64,000 bases of DNA, taken from assembly GCF_036203305.1 (NCBI RefSeq), contig NZ_CP108131.1:5890001-5954000 (forward strand), read 5' to 3'. The notes beneath the pieces were generated by a model. It had not been told where the DNA came from. It was given only the letters and a program-made list of their open reading frames with translations, and did not search any database. Each line of letters opens with the position of its first letter. Within the stretch, counting starts at the first letter, position 1. Made by a program: the position numbers and the translations under genes. Origin of the DNA: Streptomyces sp. NBC_00190. GTDB taxonomy: Bacteria; Actinomycetota; Actinomycetes; Streptomycetales; Streptomycetaceae. Of the stretch, positions 7,288-15,855 are shown in pieces.

Positions 7288-9393
7288 TCACACGTCCGTG
7301 ATCCGGCCCAGGTACGGCCCGAACTCGCTCTCCAGGAGCAGGCGGCCGAGCTTGCGGTACTCCTGGGCGACGGCCGTCACCACCTGGGGCATGGTCAGCG
7401 GCTCACCCGATGCGGCCGCGGAGTAGGCGGCGGTCACCGCGCAGGCCCGGATCGAGCCTCCGGCGAGTTCGAACCGGTCCGCACAGAAGCCGAGATCGAG
7501 GTCGTCGGTCCGGGGCAGCCGGTCGCCCAGGCACCGCTCCCACAGGGCCAGGCGCTGGGCGCCGTCGGGCACGGGGAAGTCCGCGACCACGTCCAGGCGG
7601 CGGGTGAACGCCTCGTCGAGGTTGGCCCGCAGGTTGGTGGTCAGGATGGCGATGCCGTCGAAGGACTCCATCCGCTGGAGCAGGTACGCCGACTCCATGT
7701 TGGCGTGCTTGTCGTGGGAGTCCTTCACCTCCGAGCGCTTGCCGAAGATCGCGTCGGCCTCGTCGAAGAGCAGCACCGCGTTGACGGCCGACGCCTCGGT
7801 GAAGATCCGCTCCAGGTTCTTCTCGGTCTCGCCGACGTACTTGTCGACGACCGTGGACAGGTCCACCACGTACAGGTCCATGCCCAGGTCGGCCGCCACG
7901 ACCTCGGCGGACATGGTCTTGCCGGTGCCGGAGGAACCCGCGAACAGCGCGATCACCCCGCGCCCGCGCCCGCCGCCGGGCCGCATGCCCCACTGCCCGA
8001 GGACCTGGTCGCGGTGGCGCGCGCGCACCGCGAGTTCACGCAGCCGACGGTGGGTGGGGGCGGGCAGCACCAGGTCGTCCCAGCCCACCGCGGGCTCCAC
8101 CCGGCGGGCGAGGCGGGCCAGGCCCGCGCCGTTCTGGGCCCGTACCGCGGTACGCAGGTCGTCGGGGTCGACCGGGCGGCCGTCGAGCGCGGCGGTGCGC
8201 GACGCGGCGTCGGCGGCCCGCCGAAGCTGCCCGGCGTCGAGGCGGTGCGCGGCCACGGACCGGGCGAGCGCGTCGGCCTCGCCGGTGTCCCCGCGTTCGC
8301 CGGCGGCCCGCTCCAGCGCGTGGCGCCAGCGCACGGCCTGCCGGTCGGGGGAGGGGGCCGCCACCGTCACGGTGACGGGGGTGGCGGCCGCCCAGGCGGG
8401 TTCCCAGCCGCTCGTACCGTGCGTGAACAGGGGGATGCCGCGCAGCGCCGTGCACAGACTGCGCAGGACGTGGGCCCGCTCATCGGGTTTGTCGGGCAGT
8501 TCCTCCAGCGGCCCGAGCAGCACACCGGCGCCCAGCAGGCGGGCCTCGCGGGCGGCGGCGCGGGCGAGTGCGGGCAGGGCGCGGGTGTGGTGGGTCAGTG
8601 CCGCCGGGTCGAGGACCAGGGGGCGCAGTCCGCAGGCGTGCAGTGCGGCGGCGGCCAGGCCCTCGGGGTCGCCGCCGCGGGTCCGCAGGTGGACGTGGCC
8701 GGTGCCGCTCGTGGCCGCGGCGGCGGCCCGGTTCAGTTCGTCGGGGTCGACGGCCGGGTCGTCGGCGGCCTCGCCGAGCACCTCGGCCAGACGCGGATCG
8801 GGCGCGGCGTCGCCGAGCAGGTGGGCGGTGACCCGGTCCGGGACGGCCAGCACCCGGGACAGGGGCGGCCGTTCGGCCTCCGTGACCTCCAGCAGACCGC
8901 CCGCGACGAGCGGTGCGCCGGGGGAGAGCCGGAACCGGGCGGCCGCGACCCGGCTGCGTCCGCACAGTTCGAGGGCGAGTCCGACGGTCGGCCGACGCCG
9001 TGTCAGGTCGTCGTTGAGGTAGCCGTAGAGCCGTTCGAAGCGGGCGTCCAGGTCCGGCGCCAGGGCGACCAGGAGCAGGTCCACGTCCAGCGGATCCAGC
9101 CCGAAGCGCGTCGCGAGGACGTCGAGCGGCGAGCCGGGCGGAGGGCCGCCCGGTGCGAGCGCGGGCAGGCCCGGCCCGTGCTCCTCGTCCAGGATCCGGG
9201 CGACCCCCTCGGGAGTGAAGTACTGGCCCCGGTAGGGGTCGTCCAGGTCGGGGTCGACGGCGCGCCGGAGCGCCACGGCCAGCCGTACCCGCTCCTCGAC
9301 GAGCCGGAGCCGCGTCCACAGGTACGGGACCTCGTCGGCGCCGGCCGGGTCCGGTGCGGTGTCCGGTGCCGGGGGCTGGAGGGTGTGCGTCAC
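7288..9393 (-). CDS. CIS AAA+ ATPase (Afp15/Pvc15-like)
   Basis: This 701-residue protein has a long helical N-terminal half specific to CIS ATPases and one C-terminal AAA+ module. The Walker A motif GSSGTGKT is at residues 486-493, the Walker B segment LLFDEADAIFG has its DEAD at 544-547, and an NLRANLDEAFTRRLD sensor/arginine-finger region follows. In Afp and PVC this ATPase is needed for efficient particle assembly, probably remodelling tail components or loading effectors. It starts at a GTG (9393) overlapping the DUF4255 stop by 4 bp, as typical of coupled translation. The upstream in-frame extension to 9654 lies entirely within DUF4255 coding sequence and was rejected. Confidence 0.92.
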   Translation of the reverse strand: MTHTLQPPAPDTAPDPAGADEVPYLWTRLRLVEERVRLAVALRRAVDPDLDDPYRGQYFTPEGVARILDEEHGPGLPALAPGGPPPGSPLDVLATRFGLDPLDVDLLLVALAPDLDARFERLYGYLNDDLTRRRPTVGLALELCGRSRVAAARFRLSPGAPLVAGGLLEVTEAERPPLSRVLAVPDRVTAHLLGDAAPDPRLAEVLGEAADDPAVDPDELNRAAAAATSGTGHVHLRTRGGDPEGLAAAALHACGLRPLVLDPAALTHHTRALPALARAAAREARLLGAGVLLGPLEELPDKPDERAHVLRSLCTALRGIPLFTHGTSGWEPAWAAATPVTVTVAAPSPDRQAVRWRHALERAAGERGDTGEADALARSVAAHRLDAGQLRRAADAASRTAALDGRPVDPDDLRTAVRAQNGAGLARLARRVEPAVGWDDLVLPAPTHRRLRELAVRARHRDQVLGQWGMRPGGGRGRGVIALFAGSSGTGKTMSAEVVAADLGMDLYVVDLSTVVDKYVGETEKNLERIFTEASAVNAVLLFDEADAIFGKRSEVKDSHDKHANMESAYLLQRMESFDGIAILTTNLRANLDEAFTRRLDVVADFPVPDGAQRLALWERCLGDRLPRTDDLDLGFCADRFELAGGSIRACAVTAAYSAAASGEPLTMPQVVTAVAQEYRKLGRLLLESEFGPYLGRITDV

Positions 9394-10094
9394 GGCTGCC
9401 GTTCTCCTCGTCGGCGGCGGGCGGGAGCCTTGGGCCGTTCCCGTGAGCCGCCGAAGCCTTCCGGCCCCGGTGCGCCCAGCTCGACGTAGCGCAGCCGGCG
9501 CGGGCTCCCGTCCTCGCCCGGTCCGGCCTGCGGTACGGAGTTCACCACGAGGCCCTCGGTGACGGGCGGGGCCGTGACCTTGCTGATGCCTGCCAGCGGC
9601 GCCTTCACGCGCAGCCCGAGGGACGGCTTCAGCTCGCCGCCCAGCGCCGACCACACGTCGGAGGCGGCCGGCGCGTCCATTCCGGTGCCGCCCGCGTCCA
9701 CGTCCACGATCAGGCCGAGCTCGGCGAGCGTGCCGGTCAGCAGGCGCGGGGGCAGCGTGTCGGTGGACACGAGGCAGGAGAGCACCTGGGAGAGCAGCCG
9801 GTGCTCGTCCTGCGGTCTGCTCGCCCAGGCGGTGACCAGGTACGTCAGCTCGAACCAGCGTGGCGGGGTGCGGCGCGCGACGACGAACCCGTCCGCGTCG
9901 TACACCTCGCCCGCACCGCTGCCGCGCCGGGTCGGGTCCTCCCTGATGTCGTACAGGAACACGCAGACCGTGGGCGCGCTGCGGCGTGCCGCCCAGTCAC
10001 TGGTCGGCGCGTCGAACACGACCTCGACGCCCGACGCCTCCAGGCCGGATTCCGCCAGCAGCCGCCGCAGCCCCTCGTCGACCTCGTGGATCAT
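9390..10094 (-). CDS. DUF4255 CIS protein (Afp16/Pvc16-type tail terminator)
   Basis: This 234-residue protein matches the DUF4255/Pvc16 N-terminal family: MIHEVDEGLRRLLAE at the start, a strand segment VEVVFDAPTSDWAAR, then VCVFLYDIREDP and the LTYLVTAWASRPQDEHRLLSQ helix pair. In Afp-type particles this protein caps the tube and sheath at the distal end and fixes tail length. The C-terminus is Pro/Arg-rich and probably disordered. It sits between the beta-propeller gene (overlap ATGA at 10091-10094) and the ATPase gene (overlap at 9390-9393), so all three are translated from one transcript. Confidence 0.88.
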   Translation of the reverse strand: MIHEVDEGLRRLLAESGLEASGVEVVFDAPTSDWAARRSAPTVCVFLYDIREDPTRRGSGAGEVYDADGFVVARRTPPRWFELTYLVTAWASRPQDEHRLLSQVLSCLVSTDTLPPRLLTGTLAELGLIVDVDAGGTGMDAPAASDVWSALGGELKPSLGLRVKAPLAGISKVTAPPVTEGLVVNSVPQAGPGEDGSPRRLRYVELGAPGPEGFGGSRERPKAPARRRRGERQP

Positions 10095-13000
10095 CGGCGC
10101 GTCACCTCGTCGGGCGGCTGCACCGTGCCGTTGACCACGAGGAAGTCGGTCTGCACCGGGGAGAAGCCGGGGCCGCTCGCGGTGATGACACGGGGGCCGG
10201 TCTGGTCCTTGGCGAGGATCAGCAGCTGCCCGATGAACGTGCCGTCGGACCGGGGGAAGGTCGGTGCCGCCGCGGCCGTGATGCCCGGCTTCCAGGTGAA
10301 CCGCACGGGCACGCCGGGCGGGAAGTCCTCGCCGCGTACCGAGGTGACGAAGCCGGGCCTGCCGATCGGCGGCACGGCGACGATGCGCGGCTGGAGGATG
10401 CGCAGCTGCTGCTGGGCGCTGTTGTCGCCGGGGTCGGCGTCCGTGCCGGTCGTGGTCAGGCTGCCGGTCACGAGGCCGGTGAGCGCCTTGTCGGGGTTGA
10501 GGACGACCCGCAGGACGGTCCGGGCGCCCGGAGCCAGGTCCGGCAGTGCGCACTCCCAGTTCTGGTCGCAGCCCGGCGGCGGCCCGGCGTGGGGCACGCC
10601 CTGCGGGAGGCCGATGCGCAGACGCAGGCCGGTGGCCAGGGCGTTGCGGCCGTTGCGGACGGTGTACGTGACCACGACGCGGCCGCCGACGTAGCCGGGG
10701 TTCGGCTGCGCCGTGACGCTCACCCCGGGGCCGGCCGGGGGTGCGGGCGGTTCCGGCTGCGGCGTGGGCGTCGTGGGCGGGGTGGTCGGCGGGGCCGGGG
10801 TCGGCGTCGGCGGGGTGGGCGTCGGCTTCGGGGGTACGGGTGCCTCGTGCACCGGCACCACGGTCCGTCCGGTGTTGTCGCTGGGCCGGGGGTCGAGGAC
10901 GCTGCCGGTGACCGACCAGTCCACCGGCTGGTCGCCCGGGGTGACGCCGGTGAGGGTGACGGTCACCGGGACGGTGGTGCCGGGGGGCACCACGCCCAGG
11001 GCGCAGGTCAGGGCCGCGGCGTCGCAGGTGGCGCGGGGTGCGGTGAGCGCGGTGACGTTCACGCCGAGCGGGGGCGCGACGGTCAGCCGGGTGCCGGGTG
11101 AGGCCGCCGGGCCGTGGTTGACGACGTCCACCCGGACGGTGGCCGAGCCGCCGACGGTCAGCGGCGCGGCCTTCTCGGGTGCGCGCACCGCGAGGTCCAC
11201 CGACTGCTGCACGCTCGGTTCCTTCTGCCGGCCCGGCAGGCCGGTGACGAGCAGGTTGTGGGCGCCGGTCGCCACGTCCACCAGCTTCAGCTTCTCCGGG
11301 CTGTTGGCGGCCCGGTCGCCGCGGGCACTGAGCACCAGGCTCTTGCCGTCGGCGGTCCAGGCCGCGTCGCGGGGCTGGAACGGTCCCTTGGCGGTGGGTT
11401 CGGGCAGTTCCCGGCCGCAGGCCCCCGACAGGTCGCGGGCGGAGTCGGGCAGCAGGACCCGGCAGGTGCCGCCCGCCGGAGAGACGAGCAGGATGCCGCT
11501 GCGCTCGTCGACGCGGCCTCCGCCGTTCTTGCGGTTGAAGGCGATGGTGGCGCCGTCCGGCGAGAACGCCGGGCTGTCGTCGATGACGTCGCAGGCACCG
11601 GGACAGTTGGTCGCGCTCAGGTCGCGCTGCTGGTCCAGGCGGTCCACGGGCACGGTCCAGATGTGCTTGTTGCCTCCGCGGCCGTTGATCACGAGGTTGC
11701 GGGTGAAGGCCAGCGTCGTGCCGTCGGAGGACCACGTGGGCTGGGCGTCGCCGCCCCGGGCCTGGCCCGCGGGCGGGGTGATCTCGCCACGGATCGCACC
11801 GGTGGCGGCGTCCGCGATCAGGATGCGCGCGGGGCCCGCGGCATCGCCGACGCCGCCGGGCGAGGTCCGGGTGAAGGCCAGGAACCTGCCGTCGGGGGAG
11901 AACGTCGGGTCGGTGTCCCAGTCCTTGGGGCCGCGGCCCGCGAGCGGCAGGGGCGCCTCGTGGGTACCGTCGGCGTCCGCGATCCAGATCCGTTCGATCC
12001 GGGCGTCGGGCTTGCCCTCGAAGCGCGTCACCACGATCCTGCGCCCGTCGGGAGTGTAGTTCTGCCGCTCGGTCCACGGGTCGTACCCGGCGGCGGGCTG
12101 GAACAGCGGGTCCTTGGCCGGGTCGGTGTTGGTGTCGGCCGCCGGGTCCTCGTCGAGGATGGTCAGGTTGAGGTCGCGGGGGTCGGAGCCGTCCATCCGG
12201 GCGTCCTGCAGGGTCACCGCGTGCGGCCCGGCCGCCGAGATCCGCTCGACCACGATGCCGCCGCCGGTCAGCGGACCGAGCCAGGTGGCCGGGCCGACCT
12301 CGCGGTTCTCGCTGAGCTCCACCTTGGGCGGGTCCGCCGAGTGCGCGGGCACCCGGAAGACGTGCTCCCAGTCGCCCTTGCAGTCACAGGTGCGGTCGGG
12401 GCTGAGGAAGAGCAAGCCGTTCCCGTCGGGCAGCCACGCTGCCCCGTGGGTACGCCAGCCCGCCTGGGCGCCGGCCAGCAGCGGGCCGTCGCCGCGCCCG
12501 TCGGTCCAGCGCAGGCGGGGCCCGGACGGTCCGGTGGCGGTGTAGGCGATCACGTCCCGGTTGGCCTTGTCGTCCACCGGGTTCCACACCGGTTCGGTGG
12601 CCGTGCCGTTGGCGGGGTCGGTGACGCGGGTGGCGCCGCCGCCCCGCAGGGGGCGTACGTAGACCTGTCGGCCGACGGCCCGGTCGCTGTCGGAGGAGTA
12701 CGCCAGGCGTCCGCCGTCCGGCGAGACCGTCGGGTGCTCCTCGTTCGCGGGGGTGTCGGTCAGCCGGGTGAGGCCGGTGCCGTCGGTGCGCACCAGCCAC
12801 AGGTCGCGCTGGACGCCACCGGACGCGGCGGGCTGGACCGAGTCGAAGACGACCGAACGGCCGTCCGGGGTCAGCCGGGGGTTCGCCACGTCCAGGCCGC
12901 TGGTCAGACGGCGCACCGAGCCGTCCGCGGACCGCAGGTAGACCTGCGGGGCCCGCTCGTCGCGGCGGCTGGCGAAGACCAACTGGTCGCCCTGCGCGGC

Positions 13001-13258
13001 GGGCTGGAGGTCCTGGTGCACCGGGCCCTCGCCGAACAGCGGGGTGCTGGACGTGTCGCTCGCCACCCGGCCCAGACTGCGGTGGCGCGTACCGGCGTAC
13101 GCGACCCGGCTGTCCCCGGCGTCCGCCGCGAGGGTTCGTGCCTCGGCGTCGCCGGGGCCGGAGGCCGCCGTCACCGCGAGCAAGGGGATCAGCAGCAGCA
13201 GTGACGCGCCGACTCTCCCCCAGCGGGGTCGCCGACCGCCGGATCCACCCGTGCCCAT
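10091..13258 (-). CDS. Secreted TolB-like beta-propeller protein with CARDB/DUF11 domains, first gene of the CIS operon
   Basis: The 1,055-residue product begins with a probable signal peptide (basic N-terminus, hydrophobic core ASLLLLIPLLAVTAASGPG). Residues ~50-600 hold repeated PD40/WD40-like blades with TPDGR, SPDGG and SPDGR motifs, as in TolB-type propellers. Two CARDB/DUF11-like beta-sandwiches follow, split by a Pro/Thr-rich linker (PTPTPPTPTPAPP), and a C-terminal Ig-like domain ends the protein. I chose the ATG at 13258 over one at 13288 because GGTGAGG lies just upstream at good spacing and the signal peptide then starts correctly. The 4-bp overlap with DUF4255 ties it to the CIS. 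As I recall, S. coelicolor CIS loci contain similar genes labelled 'hydrolytic protein'. No catalytic residues are evident. A cell-wall or target-binding role is inferred. Confidence 0.82.
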   Translation of the reverse strand: MGTGGSGGRRPRWGRVGASLLLLIPLLAVTAASGPGDAEARTLAADAGDSRVAYAGTRHRSLGRVASDTSSTPLFGEGPVHQDLQPAAQGDQLVFASRRDERAPQVYLRSADGSVRRLTSGLDVANPRLTPDGRSVVFDSVQPAASGGVQRDLWLVRTDGTGLTRLTDTPANEEHPTVSPDGGRLAYSSDSDRAVGRQVYVRPLRGGGATRVTDPANGTATEPVWNPVDDKANRDVIAYTATGPSGPRLRWTDGRGDGPLLAGAQAGWRTHGAAWLPDGNGLLFLSPDRTCDCKGDWEHVFRVPAHSADPPKVELSENREVGPATWLGPLTGGGIVVERISAAGPHAVTLQDARMDGSDPRDLNLTILDEDPAADTNTDPAKDPLFQPAAGYDPWTERQNYTPDGRRIVVTRFEGKPDARIERIWIADADGTHEAPLPLAGRGPKDWDTDPTFSPDGRFLAFTRTSPGGVGDAAGPARILIADAATGAIRGEITPPAGQARGGDAQPTWSSDGTTLAFTRNLVINGRGGNKHIWTVPVDRLDQQRDLSATNCPGACDVIDDSPAFSPDGATIAFNRKNGGGRVDERSGILLVSPAGGTCRVLLPDSARDLSGACGRELPEPTAKGPFQPRDAAWTADGKSLVLSARGDRAANSPEKLKLVDVATGAHNLLVTGLPGRQKEPSVQQSVDLAVRAPEKAAPLTVGGSATVRVDVVNHGPAASPGTRLTVAPPLGVNVTALTAPRATCDAAALTCALGVVPPGTTVPVTVTLTGVTPGDQPVDWSVTGSVLDPRPSDNTGRTVVPVHEAPVPPKPTPTPPTPTPAPPTTPPTTPTPQPEPPAPPAGPGVSVTAQPNPGYVGGRVVVTYTVRNGRNALATGLRLRIGLPQGVPHAGPPPGCDQNWECALPDLAPGARTVLRVVLNPDKALTGLVTGSLTTTGTDADPGDNSAQQQLRILQPRIVAVPPIGRPGFVTSVRGEDFPPGVPVRFTWKPGITAAAAPTFPRSDGTFIGQLLILAKDQTGPRVITASGPGFSPVQTDFLVVNGTVQPPDEVTRR

Positions 13259-13390
13259 CAGGGTCCACCTCACCGTCCGGTGCAGCATCTACGTATGACC
13301 CCGCCACCCTGCGGCCCCGCGGCGGCGGACCGGCAGGGCCGCGGGGCCGGATCCGGGGGAAGCGCCGGGTGCGCTTTCGGGCAGTGGCGT
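13259..13390 (-). promoter_or_regulatory. Leader/promoter region of the CIS operon with an 11-bp hairpin
   Basis: This gap between the regulator terminator and the first CIS structural gene must hold the operon promoter. It contains an inverted repeat with arms CGGCCCCGCGG (13312-13322) and CCGCGGGGCCG (13339-13349). No convincing -10/-35 pair stands out, which fits control by an activator or alternative sigma factor. Confidence 0.35.
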
Positions 13391-13416
13391 CCGCGGCCCG
13401 CACGTGCGGGCCGCGG
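13391..13416 (-). terminator. Perfect 26-bp palindrome downstream of the CIS regulator gene
   Basis: The arm CCGCGGCCCGCAC is followed directly by its exact reverse complement. It lies 23 bp past the stop of the leftward LuxR-type gene (13439), the right place for a Rho-independent terminator, so the regulator is probably not simply co-transcribed with the CIS operon. A palindrome of this perfection could also be bound by a dimeric regulator. Confidence 0.65.
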
Positions 13417-13438
13417 GGTACCGGTCCCCGCCGTACGG

Positions 13439-14110
13439 TCAGATCAGCCCGTTGCGCAGGGCGTAGCCGACCGCATGCGTGCGATTGCGCAGTTGCAGCC
13501 GCGTGATGACCTCGTGCAGCACGTTCTTGACGGTCCGTTCGGAGTACGAGGTCTTGCGGGCGATCTCCGCGGTGTCCAGGCCCTCCGACACCAGGCGCAG
13601 CATGTCCGCCTCGCGCGGGGTCAGGGTGGACAGGGACACGGCGCGCGGGTCGAGCGCCGAACGCTGCAGGCTGCCGACGTGGTCGAGGAGCTTCGCGAGC
13701 AGGTCGCCGGGCAGCACGCCCTCGCCGTTCGCTATCGCCAGGACCAGACGAAGGAGCCGGTCCTGGTCGGCCTCGGAGCGCCGCAGCACCGCGGTGACCC
13801 CGGATTCGATGGCGCGCTGCAAGGCGTCCCCGGATTCGAACGTGCCGACCACGAGCCCGGTGCGCGTGTCGGAGCTGAGCCGCAGCCGGTCCAGCAGGGC
13901 GGCCGTCTCGTCGTCCACGCTGTCCACGGTCACGAGCGACACCTGCGCGTCGTCGGCGTCGGTGTCGTCGACGAGCTCGATCTCCGGTCGCTGGCGCAGT
14001 TGGTGGACGACCCCGACGCGCAGGATCGGGTCCGACGCGTACACGGCCACGGTGACCCGCTGGCCGCCGCCGGGTGAGGAAACGGTTCCGTTGTGCTGAG
14101 GCTGGGGCAT
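13439..14110 (-). CDS. LuxR/NarL-type response-regulator-like transcription factor of the CIS locus
   Basis: This 223-residue protein has an N-terminal receiver-like domain (VTVAVYASDPILRVGVVHQL; VSLVTVDSVDDETAALLDRL) and a C-terminal LuxR helix-turn-helix (residues ~160-220: LTPREADMLRLVSEGLDTAEIA, then YSERTVKNVLHEVITRLQLR). The phospho-acceptor region reads TVDSVDD and lacks the usual LDL-MP context, so it may be an atypical receiver regulated by protein or ligand. It lies directly upstream of the CIS operon, in the same direction, and is divergent from the membrane protein at 14279, so it is well placed to control both. S. coelicolor has a LuxR-type regulator at the matching place as I recall. 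The ATG at 14110 is preceded by GGAACAGG. Confidence 0.88.
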   Translation of the reverse strand: MPQPQHNGTVSSPGGGQRVTVAVYASDPILRVGVVHQLRQRPEIELVDDTDADDAQVSLVTVDSVDDETAALLDRLRLSSDTRTGLVVGTFESGDALQRAIESGVTAVLRRSEADQDRLLRLVLAIANGEGVLPGDLLAKLLDHVGSLQRSALDPRAVSLSTLTPREADMLRLVSEGLDTAEIARKTSYSERTVKNVLHEVITRLQLRNRTHAVGYALRNGLI

Positions 14111-14265
14111 GTGCGTACCTGTTCCGTGATGCGTATGTGGGATACGGATGTGAGGGAGATGGTCAACAGGTGGTTCAGTAAGAGGAGTTGGGGACAGCCT
14201 GCGGGGGCATCGGGGCTGCCCGGGGCGTTGCCCTCGCGCCCGTGGAAGTGGCCGGGGCGCCGCCA

Positions 14266-14281
14266 TTAGCGTCGTGGTGTG
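14266..14281 (+). promoter_or_regulatory. Possible -10 box for a leaderless mRNA of the membrane protein gene
   Basis: TAGCGT (14267-14272) ends 6 bp before the GTG at 14279, and no Shine-Dalgarno sequence precedes that GTG. This is the spacing expected if transcription starts on the start codon. It is an inference from spacing only. Confidence 0.3.
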
Positions 14282-15634
14282 ACATCCCCAGCAGCCTCTT
14301 CCAGCCCTGGCGCTCCCGGCCTCGACATCCCGCGGGTGTCGGTGACGCCGGGCGGTACCGCATCCACCACCCTGACGGTCCGCAACGACGGCGACATCGT
14401 CGAGGCGTACCGCCTGGAGGTCGTCGGCGACTGCGCTGCGTGGACCACGGTGGAACCCGAGCGCGTCTCCCTCTACCCCGGCACCTCGGAAACGGTGACG
14501 ATCCGCCTGGCCCCACCGCGCTCGCCGCAGGTGCGGGCGGGCGATGTGCCGCTCGCCGTGCGCGTGCTGCCCACCGAGCATCCCGAGTCCGTGCGGGTCC
14601 CCGAGACCACCGTGCACATCGAGGAGTTCCGGGAACTGCGCGCAGAGAGCGCTCCCAAACGCCGCCGCGGCTGGCTGCGCGGGCGCTATCGACTCGCCGT
14701 GCGCAACGAGGGCAACTCCCCGGTACGGCTCGGTTTCACGCCCGCGCAGCCGGGTGAGGAGCTGAAGTTCGACTTCCGCCCCGCCACGTTGAAGCTGGAG
14801 CCGGGGGAGTCGGCGGAGGTGGCGCTGCGCGTCCGCACCGGCAAGCCGGTGTGGTTCGGGTCCCCGGTGACCTGGCCGTTCACGGTCGAAGTAGCCGAAA
14901 CCGGCGACGGGGACGGTGAGGACGGCAAGGAGCAGCCGGAGCCGGACGCCGTGCGGGCCCCGCTGGAGGCGGAGTTCGTCCAGATCCCGATCTTCCCGAC
15001 GTGGCTGCTCGCGGTACTGGCCGCGCTGCTGGCGCTGCTGCTCGCCTGGTTCATGCTGGTGCGCCCGGCTGTGCGCAGCACGGCCAAGGAGGCCGCCGAC
15101 GAGGTGGTCCAGAAGAGGCCGACGCCCGGTGCGGACGTGGACGGACAGTCCCCGGGGGCCGGCGGCGCCACCAAGCAGCCGGGCGGCGGAGGCAAGAACC
15201 CCCAGCCCGGGGCGGGCACAGGCGGTACGGGGGCCGGGCCCGGATCGGGGTCCGGAGGCGGCGGCGGGGGCGCCGCAGGACAGCAGAGTTCGGCCACCAT
15301 CGACCTGCAGACCGACGGCGGTCAGACCAAGGCCGGCGCCTACACGGTGCCCGCGGGCAAGGCGTTCGGGATCACGGACATCGTCGTCGCCAACTTCCAG
15401 GGCGACGAAGGCGTGGTGACCATCAGCTTCGGCGACCGCAAGATCACGACGATCGCGCTGGAGACGTTCCGCAACCAGGACTATCACTGGGTCACCCCCA
15501 TCAGCATCGCCGAGAGCCAGACTGTGACCGTCCAGGTGACCTGTGCGAAGCCGGGCACCCCTGCCACCGGGCGTCAGGCGCAGGAGTGCCACGAGGTGCT
15601 CAACGTAAGTGGTGTACTGAGCGACCTCCGGTGA
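14279..15634 (+). CDS. Single-pass membrane protein, candidate CIS membrane anchor (CisA-like)
   Basis: This 451-residue protein has two N-terminal beta-sandwich domains (residues ~15-215; TASTTLTVRNDGDIVEAYRL, later YRLAVRNEGNSPVRLGF) like COG1470/NEW3 domains. One strong membrane helix follows at ~238-262 (FPTWLLAVLAALLALLLAWF), then a Gly/Pro-rich linker (~285-340) and a C-terminal beta domain. There is no signal peptide. It is divergent from the CIS regulator. Streptomyces CIS are cytoplasmic and depend on a conserved membrane protein, CisA, for membrane contact and firing. This architecture and location fit such a protein, but I cannot confirm orthology without a search. Charges around the helix (acidic before, basic after) leave the topology ambiguous. 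Confidence 0.7.
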   Translation: MTSPAASSSPGAPGLDIPRVSVTPGGTASTTLTVRNDGDIVEAYRLEVVGDCAAWTTVEPERVSLYPGTSETVTIRLAPPRSPQVRAGDVPLAVRVLPTEHPESVRVPETTVHIEEFRELRAESAPKRRRGWLRGRYRLAVRNEGNSPVRLGFTPAQPGEELKFDFRPATLKLEPGESAEVALRVRTGKPVWFGSPVTWPFTVEVAETGDGDGEDGKEQPEPDAVRAPLEAEFVQIPIFPTWLLAVLAALLALLLAWFMLVRPAVRSTAKEAADEVVQKRPTPGADVDGQSPGAGGATKQPGGGGKNPQPGAGTGGTGAGPGSGSGGGGGGAAGQQSSATIDLQTDGGQTKAGAYTVPAGKAFGITDIVVANFQGDEGVVTISFGDRKITTIALETFRNQDYHWVTPISIAESQTVTVQVTCAKPGTPATGRQAQECHEVLNVSGVLSDLR

Positions 15635-15669
15635 CCCGAGCGGCACGGCCATAGTCGGTCAGGTTGTAC

Positions 15670-15698
15670 GCCGGGGCAAAGAGGGCCTTTGCCCTGGC
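15670..15698. terminator. Hairpin terminator after the membrane protein gene
   Basis: The arms GCCGGGGCAAAG and CTTTGCCCTGGC form a 12-bp stem with one G-U pair around the loop AGGGC. It starts 36 bp after the stop at 15634 and lies between convergent genes, so it may act in both directions. A second, shorter hairpin (TTGGCG-AAA-CGCCAA) lies at 15806-15820. The rest of the 15635-15855 gap shows nothing else recognisable. Confidence 0.75.
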
Positions 15699-15855
15699 GT
15701 CCGGAAATCGGCACTCCAGAGGATCGATCGGGCGTTCCCCTCGCAACCGCACGCTTTCGATTCGACAGTGCCAGGACCGGTTAACCCGGGTACGCACGTC
15801 ACCAGTTGGCGAAACGCCAAACTTGGCTTGAATTGGTCTCTCTGTTTCGGTCCGG

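Noticed and set aside
6064..9489. A 1,141-codon plus-strand frame across the sheath and ATPase genes
   Set aside because: It is antisense to two clearly identified genes and lacks any domain; long antisense frames are normal at this GC content.
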